Source of the DNA: Leptoclinus maculatus | Taxonomy: Eukaryota; Chordata; Actinopteri; Perciformes; Stichaeidae | Length of the DNA: 64,000 nucleotides | Direction: 5' to 3' | Assembly (NCBI GenBank): GCA_032191485.1 | Contig: JAVDOI010000008.1 | Location: 19,822,674 to 19,886,673 of the forward strand | Notes under the pieces: model-generated | Told to the model about the DNA's origin: nothing | Database searches by the model: none | Seen by the model: the letters and a program-made list of their open reading frames with translations, nothing else | Shown: one piece after another, positions 1-9,124 of the stretch | Layout: each line of letters starts with the position of its first letter | Position numbering within the stretch: the first letter of the stretch is position 1 | Position numbers and translations under genes: made by a program

Positions 1-1
1 G

Positions 2-1867
2 AAGTTCATGATCCGCATCGGCGTGTTCAGCTGCCTCTACCTGGTCCCGCTGGTCACCCTGTTGGCCTGCTACACCTACGAACAGAGTCACCGCAGCAAC
101 TGGGAGAACACCTGGATCCAAGACCGCTGTCAGGAGTACAGCATCCCCTGCCCCTCCAAGGTAGCCGTGGAGGTGTAATGGCTCTGAACAAGGAGACAAT
201 AGAAAAGACTTAATCATGCCCACTTATTCAGTTGATGCTTGTTATGGCTGACTAAATAGGAGCACTAAGCTAATCTTAGCGTGTGTATAAAAATAAGATT
301 GGCAAAGTCAATATACGTCCTTACTGTTCAAATGACTAATAAACGCTCAAAAGGCCGAAAATAGTTTGCAAGCTTTAAAAATAGGATGAAATGAAGCTTT
401 GGATGCGGTCTGATTTACATCATTTAACACAAATAGCTCCATGGAAAAAGAACAAAAGTCTTTGTGAGCTGCCTTCTGACACAGGAGGACATTTTGCCAT
501 AGAAATCCATTACAAAACATATATATACATAGCATTAATTATGGAGGAACGGTCACTGAACAACATCTATATCTGTTTTTAATTCATTTAAAATGGCTGT
601 ACATATAGAAAGCACTTTTACTCCTAAATGTGACGTGTAATACATAAGTTATTGTGTGACGATCATCAGGAGAAAGAGGGAAAATCTCAAAAACCTATAA
701 AGAGGACAATAACGACAATGTACAATAAGAAAACAAACTACAGTAGCTTAGTCCTTTGTTCCTAAGGACTTTATGTCTGAGCCGTAAAGTTCGAAAGCTC
801 GATTTTTGTCTTTTAAATTGGTTTATTTAGTTAAACACTTTGTTTGTGTCTCTTTGTTCCAGACAAAAGAGCACGACCGCCCTGACCTCTCCCTGTTTCT
901 GGTGAAATACTTAATGACGCTGGTGGTCGGAATATCTGCCGTGTTCTGGGTCAGCAGTAAAAAAACCTGCTCTGAGTGGGCCTACTTCTTCAACAGGACC
1001 CGCAAGAGAGAGTAAGACCTCGTGTCCCGTCACGTGTTCACATTCACCTCCCATGAGAAATAAATGTGCAGTTTCACATAACCTCTGGTGTTCTCTGTCC
1101 CACAGTCCCATCACTGAGAGCCGCCGGGTGCTGCAGGAGTCCTGCGAGTTCTTCCTCAAGCACAACAGCCGCGTCCAGCACAAGAAGAAGCACTACAAGC
1201 CGAGCTCCCACAAGCTCAAGGTCATCTCCAAGTCCATGGGCACGAGCACCGGCACCGTGCCCACCAACGCGTCCACCGCGACCAATCACGGGGCCTCTGC
1301 GCTGGGCAATCACGAGCCCCGCGCGCACGGCTCTCTGTCCGAGGCCTCGGCGAGGGAGCACCTGGACAGGGGCACCTCCAGCCGAAGCTCCAGGAGGGGG
1401 GAGAGGGAGAGGGAGAGGGACAGGGAGAGGGAGAGGGAAGGGGGAGAGAGACGTAGCAAAGGGGGGAGCTCCTGTAAGATCAGCAGCCGCTCCGGGAGCG
1501 TGCACAGAGTCCCAGATGGGAGGTAAGTGAGACGGATGTGAAATACATACCTTCACTGGAAGTTCTGATGAGCACAGATGTGCACACTTGCACTACTTTC
1601 AGTATTTTACATGTTGCATCCCAGCTCTGTATAGGCAGCCTGTTGTTGTTTTTGTTATACAGAACTTTTATCTGTCCAAGTAATGACCACAGATAATCCC
1701 TGCCGTGCCGCTTTAGGGTGACTCCGAGGAGCGAGCTGTCGGAGGCCAGGCACGGCCCCAGCACACAGCAGCACCCGGCTTTAAACCCGCCACACAGCAC
1801 CGTCCAGGACCCCACCCGCCAGCTGGCTCACCAGGTGCCCGAGGAGAGCAAGGACAGCCCCTGCTGA
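2..1867 (+). CDS. fzd6: Frizzled-6, C-terminal part (3' four exons)
   Basis: This is the 3' end of a seven-pass Wnt receptor of the plasma membrane that acts mainly in planar cell polarity. The exons are 2-160, 863-1011, 1106-1522 and 1717-1867 (stop TGA). All junctions are GT-AG and phase-compatible, giving 291 residues in the window. The first exon shows TM6 (IGVFSCLYLVPLVTLLACY) and the cysteines of extracellular loop 3. The second shows TM7 (LFLVKYLMTLVVGISAVFWV) followed by KTCSEW, the conserved KTxxxW Dishevelled-binding motif. The third opens with PITESRRVLQESCEFFLKH and continues into HKLKVISKSMGTSTG, which mark Frizzled-6 rather than Frizzled-3. The cytoplasmic tail then becomes low-complexity, with an Arg-Glu run encoded by a GA-rich tract at 1395-1450. 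The tail ends KDSPC. The extracellular cysteine-rich domain and TM1-5 lie upstream of the window. Confidence 0.96.
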
Positions 1868-2743
1868 GACATCGGACCCGTCCCCAAATGTGTCCATCCA
1901 TCCATCCATCCACGAATCCACAATGTTTCATGTGTCTGTGCATGATTGTATTGGTTACGTTGTAGTCAGTGAATGTCCGTTGCCAGCAGAATGTCACATA
2001 CCTCGAGTATTTTAAATGTGGTATGCTTGGACCAGAATCTGGGTTTTAGGGGGTTGGGGTATTCAGAGCGGCTGTGTCTTTCAGCTTTACTGAGCTTTTT
2101 GGCCATTTGCTAAGTACCGAAATGTTGCAGCAGCGCAGCTGTGATCCACCGATACACCTACCGATTCATAGCTCAATGACATAGAATGCATATTACACAA
2201 TACATTCAATGTTTCTGTAAATATTCTATTGTTTTTTTTAGAAACAAAGAAGTCTTTCACTGGACTAGTCGCTACACTGAGTTACGTTAAAAAGGTCATG
2301 ATATTGCCAAACATTCTACTTAAAGAAAAGTCTTCCTCTGGTAAAACAGGTTTTTTTAATGTCTTATTGTTTTTTTTCCTATAAAGCCGGTTTCCAGTGA
2401 AAACCCTCATCTTGTAATAGACGCAGTGTGCTACTTAACTGCTCCTTTGACTAAGGTGTACTCTTAAACTTGACTTGGTTTTCAGATGAATTTGTGATTT
2501 CCACGCTTTCCTTCAGACCGTACTTTCACTTGTTTGTTTTTATTCCTACTAGTTTCTATTGCACAAACACTTACTGTGCAGCCGTGTCTTTTATTTTATT
2601 TTATTTTTAAAGAAGTGTCCTGTGAATTTGGATAAAGTATAGCTTTATAGTTCTCTACAAGAATGTGCCTCCCTTTGAGTAATTCCTCATCTTCAAAGGA
2701 CTTCAAAGAAGCTACAGATGTTGTGCACGTGTGATGTCTACCT

Positions 2744-2782
<39 letters not shown>

Positions 2783-3300
2783 TGTACATTCATATGATTT
2801 AGAAATCCAACTGAGGAAACAAATCAAACATGCTTTGCACTATTTGTGAAAGAAGCACAAACCACTAATAAGTAATGAATAGTTATAAACAAAGAGAGAA
2901 ACTGGGGCTTTGTTCAGGTTATTCCTAACACATGGTCACGGCCCACATCTGTCTCCTTCAAGTGCTTCCAGAACACCTTCCGTGATTGATCCGTCATGCT
3001 GTAATGTCTGTTTTGCTGTGTAAGGGATTGATTCTTCCTTTGAGGCTCTGTGCCTTTTTATATTTGGAAGATAATTCCATTAACGCCAATTAAAAGGGAG
3101 TCCTCGTCAGTCCTTTTCTGTTGTACCTGTATATTCTTATTCCGGCATGTGGACAGGGGTCGTGTAGTGTAGTCTATGAAATGCTCTATACAACTTTTGT
3201 CAGCCATTTTTACTGTTTTTGTATTTTTTATGTAGCCTATCTTGTCAGCTGAATTTTGTATCAATCCAATTCAATTTTAATAAAATATAATGAAATAAAG
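1868..3300 (+). other. fzd6: fzd6 3' untranslated region
   Basis: This AT-rich stretch follows the fzd6 stop and contains no convincing coding frame. It holds a (TG)n microsatellite at about 2748-2778. It ends at a pair of poly(A) signals, AATAAA at 3279-3284 and 3294-3299. The length of about 1.4 kb is inferred from those signals, because no transcript evidence is available. Confidence 0.6.
3279..3299 (+). terminator. fzd6: fzd6 polyadenylation signals
   Basis: Two AATAAA hexamers lie 15 bp apart (3279-3284, 3294-3299) in an A/T-rich context. They are followed by a GT-rich stretch (TGTGTGTGAG) typical of a downstream cleavage element. They are the strongest candidate end of the fzd6 transcript before the cthrc1 start. 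Confidence 0.55.
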
Positions 3301-3589
3301 AAAATGTGTGTGAGTCAGTAACTGTTATTTATGATAGATGAAACACCACTTGTATCTTTGCAGACAAATCTGGTCACATTAAGTCAACATGTACACTGGT
3401 AGGCTTATATAGCACATGTGTTTATCATAGGGATGTTGTGAGACTTTTTTTCCATCAGAGAACGTATCAGACTGGCTCCTTCCCTCCTCGTCCTGCCCTC
3501 CTCTGGACTAGAGCTGTCTGGAGTTGGAGTCAACCCGTCGCCTCACATCTCTCCAGAGCGCGCGCGCACACGGCCGTCTGTTATACACG
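3301..3589 (+). promoter_or_regulatory. cthrc1: cthrc1 promoter and 5' UTR region
   Basis: This is the gap between the fzd6 poly(A) signals and the cthrc1 ATG. A TATATAG box-like sequence occurs at 3406-3412. A GC-rich segment with a CGCGCGCG run lies at about 3557-3567, just before the start codon. The role is inferred from position only, and no transcription start can be fixed. Confidence 0.35.
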
Positions 3590-4413
3590 ATGTCTCCTCT
3601 CTTTGCCCGCCTGCTGCTGCTTGTCTGCTTGGCTTTACCTCTTTATGGCGAGGAAAAGGTGAGAAATAGAGGATACCGAAAGGATCCTGACGCCGACAAG
3701 GTAAGATCTATGATCATTACCCCCCCAAAAAATGTTAAGACACGTGCCGCTCCACGAGAGACTTATGCGTTTTGGACAGATTTTGTGGTTTTCTCTTAAC
3801 GGTAAATCATCAAAAATGGGCTCACGTGAAATTATAGTAATTATACTCAAGTGGATTTATTTCCATTCATCGCGATTTGTTGTATTTTTATTGCATCTAT
3901 GTTAACATTGATGAGGCACTTTTGCGTTTGCGTGTTCCTGAAACTCAGCCTGAGATCACTTCAGTGGTATCTTTAAACAACTGATTTCACACACAAAAAA
4001 GCATAGGAAATGCAATCTGCTGATGTATGTATGCTTACAGTGCTACGAGTGTGGGCACAACTTTGGCAAAAAACAATGGTCTCCAAAATGACCAGCAGAT
4101 GAGAACTGCTGTTTTCTATCGTTTGTTTGGTCAGCTGGTTCTCTATTATTCCAGGTCTGGCTGCTCTCCAGCAGACTGAGAGGACAGAGAGAGAAAAATC
4201 CCCAACAGGAAGTTGGGGTCTGACTCATACTGTCCGTCTGTCTCTGTGTTTGTTATCTATCTGGCTTTCTTACTACAGTTTGAACGGTTTTGGTTTTGGG
4301 AGGAAATTCAGAATTATATATATAAATATATAGGGTTATGTGATTCTAGACAAAGATACTCTAAGATTGGGGTTGGTGTGAATTGAAAGAGTTGAACCCT
4401 ATATATATATAGG

Positions 4414-4477
<64 letters not shown>

Positions 4478-6011
4478 TAGGGTATCTTTGTCTAGAATCA
4501 CATAACCCTCCTTGCTTTGCTGAAGGTGGAGAGTGAAGGAACAAAGTGGACACTCATTTCTCTCCTCAATCTCTGGGGAGTCAAATGAAAGTGAAACTAG
4601 TGTTTATTTTGTTGGTACTCAGTGTGGACCCCCCCCCCCCCCTCGGGGACTCCTAGAAGTCTGCATACCCCACTTTGAGAGCCACAACAGTTGTTCTCCA
4701 TCAGCCTCCAAAGTCATATTCCACAGTTGAGAGACCACCACAGCAGAAGGATTTAATGAATAGCACCTTATGTTACCATTTGTATATCTAGGGCACTGGG
4801 AATGACGCAGAAAAGCCCAACTGCACTAGACACTCTGGAGAACGAAGATCTGCTTATTTGAACAACACGGTAATCATAAAATCCTGTTTTGCATCCTCTC
4901 GAGATCCTGCCAATCTAAAAGAAAAAGAAAGTCCTCGCTGTGCATGCTCCGGGAGAGCCTCGGCCTTGCTTCGGGGTTGACTAATGCATGAAATAATACT
5001 GACTCCTCAGCACTTTCTTGCAGCAAATGCAGCCTTTATGCTTCAGTTACAGTAATGGACTGTGTGCTACTGATATTCAGTAGAGGCCGACTGTGTAATT
5101 CATGCAGGCAAGACGGCACCAGTTCAGAAACAGCAGACTGGAAGCTAATATAAAAGTCAGCTGTGTTGCAAAAAGAAAAAAAGACAGAGGTTTCATTCAT
5201 TAGTCTGCTTTGAAATGTCTCCAAAAACCCAACCCTTAATAAAACTCTGAGACGTTGCCTCGCTGACTATCAACCAGACGGGCTCTGCATTTCCACATTT
5301 CAGCCAAGGTACTTGGAACTTTAGTCCCTGAGGACAATTTCCAGGTCTATTTCAGCACATGCATGCCAAACCACGATCCGTTGGTCCCATCACAGACTTC
5401 CCAGTTTCCCCACAGAGATGACGTCAGACCTCACATCTCCAGGTTGCTCCGGCATAGCCGCACACTAATGGCTAAAGCAGACCCAAACATCTGTTTCACA
5501 GCAGCTGACATTAGGCTGTCGTAATCCTCCCTACATTAAAAGCCCTTTTCCAGATTCACATCATCAGAAATAGATTTTTCTACCTCATCTCAGTGACTCA
5601 AGTCCAGACAAGACGTTGAAACTGGTGTAAAAAAACTCTTTGTTCTCCTCTCCTGCCTTTTGGCCATGTGCCTCTAAAACTGCTCCACAGCTGCATGCTG
5701 AGCAAAGAAGGGCAGCAAAAAAAAAAGCCCAGACCCGAATCCTTTTGGCATCAGCGTATTGCTTAAGGGCGATGATGCACTTCTACGTGTCAGTTTATGT
5801 CTGAGCCCCGACTGAATGAATGAGTGGAAGGACGCTTACAGATCACATAACCAAAATTAAAACCTAACCTAAAAAAAAAAAAGCCTCAAGAGCTGACCCA
5901 CGCACTGTAATCTGTTGGTGGAAATGTCTCGTTGAGGAACACATTACGCAAAGCTATTTGGATCGTCAACTGTGTCTGTCTCTGTATGTGGTGGAGCAGC
6001 TTTGGCAAGCT

Positions 6012-6062
<51 letters not shown>

Positions 6063-7940
6063 TTGAGTCAGCTCGAGTAAGATGCAGCATCAGTTTAAAC
6101 ATAGCAGGAGACTCGGTTGGACAATGAATCACAGCGTTAGATGTGTGGCCGAACACCTACTAATTCAGGCTGTCACCGGGCCTTCAGTTCCTCATTAACA
6201 CGCGATCCGTCATCCACTTGCTTCTTGGCCTCGTGGTCCCTGGTTCTGTTGCTGTGCCTTGGTCCGGATCACATCTGGTTTTATTACACTTTATTCCAGC
6301 CCTTAGGCAGTGTATTTCTTTATGCGACTGGTTAATGAGGTGGAATCTGGCTTCTTGTGTGTGATGGTTGGATGAATGGCAGCGTTAAGGTGCATGCAGC
6401 CCAACACAGGGACCTACCCCCCCCCCACCCCCACCCCCCAGGGAGGAAAATCTGAAACAGGAAGTTAGATAACAATAGACTACTGATGTTGTTGCATGCC
6501 TTCATTTTTTTTGTTGCAGTATGGCAGTTGCATACAGGGGCCAGCAGGCACCGGCGGCAGAGAGGGCAACCCCGGAGCCAACGGCATCCCGGGGACGCCG
6601 GGCATCCCCGGCCGCGACGGGCTCAAAGGCGAGAAAGGCGAGTGCATCAACGAGATCTTCGAGGAGGCCTGGAGGCCCAACTACAAGCAGTGCGCCTGGA
6701 ACTCTCTGAATTATGGCATCGACCTGGGTAAAGTGGCTGTAAGTATAATGGCACCGCGACCGACACGTTTCTGGGGAACGTGGGTTCCAATCATTTCACA
6801 CAATTCACAGAAATCTTATACAACCACCACAATGCATCAAAGCGCCTTAACTCCCCTGTGCTCTGCATTGCAGGACTGTACGTTCACCAAGATGCGTTCG
6901 GACAGCGCCCTCAGAGTCCTCTTCAGTGGCTCCCTCAGACTCAAGTGTAAGAACGCATGCTGCCAGAGGTGGTACTTCACCTTCAATGGGGCGGAGTGCA
7001 CCGGACCCCTGCCCATAGAGTCCATCATCTACTTAGACCAAGGAAGTCCTGAGCTCAACTCAACCATCAACATCCACAGAACGTCCTCGGGTACGACTCA
7101 AGTCATTGTGCAATAAACCTCAACCAACAATAGTTGTTTTCCACTGCTATATAATGCTTCAGCTTAAAGCAACAGTTCAACATTTGGGAAATACGAGTTA
7201 GATGTTAGCTGGATGAGCTTTAGCTACAGCCAGTTAGCTTAGCATAGCATACAGGGGGAAACAGATGTCCAAATGTGACAAATCCACCTGACACAATGTA
7301 ACAAGTTATATCTAGTTTGTTTAGTTGTTTCAAAAACTTGATTGTAAAAATGTTAAGTTCCAGTTCACATGTGGTTATGTGCTGCACTATTTCTTAGCCA
7401 GCAGCACTTAACTTCCTGAAGTTTTCACCAGGCGCCTTCAGGAAGTTACTGCTCCAAGCTTTCGTTCCCTTTGACCACGGACATGCTAGAGACTTTGTAT
7501 GAAAAATATTAAATTTGTATTCTTTTGGAGCTAAGCTAGCCATCACCTCTTTGTGCTAAGCTAACCGGCAGAAGGCTCACTTAACTCTCGGCAGGAGAGC
7601 ACATTTCCCAAAAATGTCGAGCTATTCCTGTAAGTGCTCATTGGACTGCTGTGGATGCTGGGAAGCCTCGTCAACAGTCTTTTCATTAAAGTTACACTCT
7701 TCCGATTTGGAAAGTTCATCACTGTGTCAGAAAATAAGTTTGGGTTGTTCCCTGAAATTAATTTGTACCGTCTTATTTCCCCCCCCCCTCTCTGCAGTTG
7801 AAGGGCTGTGTGAGGGAGTCAAAGCAGGGCTGGTGGACGTGGCCGTGTGGGTGGGGACCTGTGCCGACTATCCCAGAGGCGACGCATCTACAGGGTGGAA
7901 TTCAGTATCCAGGGTTATCATTGAGGAACTGCCCAAATAA
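3590..7940 (+). CDS. cthrc1: Collagen triple helix repeat-containing protein 1
   Basis: This is a secreted glycoprotein that promotes cell migration and stabilises Wnt-receptor complexes in the planar-polarity branch. The exons are 3590-3700, 6520-6738, 6874-7090 and 7798-7940 (TAA), giving 229 aa against 243 in human. Residues 1-20 form a signal peptide (MSPLFARLLLLVCLALPLYG), followed by a short charged segment. Exon 2 then encodes twelve uninterrupted Gly-X-Y triplets, from GPAGTGG to GEKGE. The C-terminal domain is almost identical to mammals (TFTKMRSDSALRVLFSGSLR, CCQRWYFTFNGAECTGPLP, GDASTGWNSVSR) and ends EELPK. An N-glycosylation sequon NST falls near residue 172, as in mammals. Exon 1 has two possible phase-0 donors (after 3658 and after 3700). 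I chose 3700 because the extra residues fill the segment present in the human protein. Confidence 0.96.
3701..6519 (+). other. cthrc1: cthrc1 intron 1
   Basis: This 2.8-kb intron shows no convincing exon. It contains an inverted-repeat element around a (TA)n core (4331-4509), a C-run near 4627, a CT/GT microsatellite at about 6017-6061 and a C-rich run at 6417-6440. It ends with a T-rich tract and TTGCAG before exon 2. The remainder is non-repetitive by eye. Confidence 0.7.
4331..4509. repeat. Inverted-repeat element with (TA)n core
   Basis: Two arms of about 35 bp, 4331-4366 (TAGGGTTATGTGATTCTAGA onward) and 4475-4509 (its reverse complement), differ at about one position. They flank a central region of about 108 bp that is mostly (TA)n and contains a smaller palindrome near 4394-4415 (ACCCTATATATATATAGGGT). 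No transposase and no clear target duplication are seen. It could be a miniature terminal-inverted-repeat element expanded at its TA core, or an inverted duplication formed during replication. Confidence 0.7.
7166..7632. mobile_element. MITE-like teleost interspersed repeat in cthrc1 intron 3
   Basis: The left end reads AACAGTTCAACATTTGGGAAATA. The right end, read on the other strand, gives a similar sequence ending in ACATTTTTGGGAAATG, so the element has imperfect terminal inverted repeats. The interior carries the phrases AGCCAGTTAGCTTAGCATAG and GTGCTAAGCTAACCGGC, which I recognise from a family abundant in spiny-rayed fish genomes. It has no coding capacity. Fragments of the same family occur at 18974-19030 and 31255-31395. 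Confidence 0.65.
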
Positions 7941-8952
7941 AATAAAAATAAGTTACATGTAAGGGAGGGACCGGTCCTGGTAGTGTGGCAGTGTGTTATT
8001 TGGCCCTCCAAAACGATCAGGTACGGTTTGCTGAGGCGTCACAGCATCACTTGAATGTTTTCTTTTATTTTTTTAAATACTAGTCGACAGGCCTATAAAC
8101 AAGAATACTGTGTCATTCTCTCTCCCAGAAATAACCTTTGTACTGTAGCTCTGCTGCTGTTGGTGCACAGTAACCATTTAACAGACATTGTGACAATATT
8201 TAAACTATGTGCTCATGTGCCATGTTTATATTCGTTATTACTGTTAATAAAGTCATCTTTTTTTTTTTAATTAAGAATTTAACTCAAACTTTCTAACTAC
8301 TTGTGATGTTTAAGAGCTTTAAAATACCCTGCGCTAAGTTCAGTGTAGCCACAAAGTTATACATTTAATGTATGAATCCAACACGACAATGCAGACAAAG
8401 CAGTTTGGGGTTTATAACTAAATGTTATAAAGCAAAATGTTATAAAGTAAAAATGTTATAAAGCGATGCAGTTACAATTTGTAGCCAGGAAATAAATGAA
8501 TTATGGGGATGAACAAAAATAATCCCAAATTGCAGCTGTATGTTCACATAAAGCAATAATTTAAAAGACAAACTAATACCACACACACACACACACACAC
8601 ACACGTGCAACTGGAACCCTGAGATCTACAATTTTGCTGTTAATAATCAGCTTTTCATGAGCGTGTTTCTCTTTCTGCTGCCAGAAAACAACAAATGTAA
8701 ACATAGTTATGACAACACGTTTAGCGAACCTCCTCTGCTGACTTGCGTACGCATCATAAAAAGGCTGCATGTCCTTTTGGCGTTTAGTTGCTCAGTTTTG
8801 GCAACTATTGTCCAGTCGTTCTCAGTGCAAACGAAAGCTTCTCGCATCTGCACCTTCACATGTACACTGCCGAGAGTTCCTCTGAATGCCACCAAAAGCG
8901 TCAGTGTGAGCTCAGAGTCTTCGCAGGCTGTCCGCGCTGCGCTTTAAAGGCC
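7941..8952. other. Tail-to-tail intergenic region, cthrc1 / slc25a32
   Basis: The region between the two convergent stop codons must hold both 3' UTRs. It contains the cthrc1 AATAAA, a threefold tandem repeat of an AAATGTTATAAAG unit at about 8420-8464, and a (CA)n tract at 8581-8604. No clear AATAAA is seen on the minus strand close to the slc25a32 stop. The nearest is at 8069-8064 on the minus strand, so the two 3' UTRs may overlap. Confidence 0.5.
8246..8251 (+). terminator. cthrc1: cthrc1 polyadenylation signal
   Basis: AATAAA lies 306 bp after the cthrc1 stop and is followed by a T-rich stretch. An earlier overlapping AATAAAATAAAAATAA cluster begins inside the stop codon itself (7935-7951) and could be used for a very short 3' UTR. 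Confidence 0.5.
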
Positions 8953-9087
8953 TCACTGATTTTGTCCCAGGAGGTAGCGAGACACGTTCTCATAAACTAC
9001 AAACGTGATGCAGCAGGCGGGAGTCACCCGGATCACGTTGGGGATGATCCCTTTGTAGAAACCGGCGGCGCCTTCGTTCCTGCAGAG

Positions 9088-9124
<37 letters not shown>

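Noticed and set aside
911..1183. Minus-strand 90-codon frame opposite fzd6
   Set aside because: It is an antisense shadow of two real fzd6 exons and spans their intron without splice logic.
1053..1556. Alternative open frames over fzd6 exon 3, including a 160-codon antisense frame
   Set aside because: GC- and purine-rich composition removes stops in several frames. Only the frame in phase with the neighbouring exons matches Frizzled-6.
6899..6908. GGACAGCGCC, a perfect RE1 right half-site in cthrc1 exon 3
   Set aside because: There is no left half at any accepted spacing, and the bases are fully explained by conserved codons for Ser-Asp-Ser-Ala.
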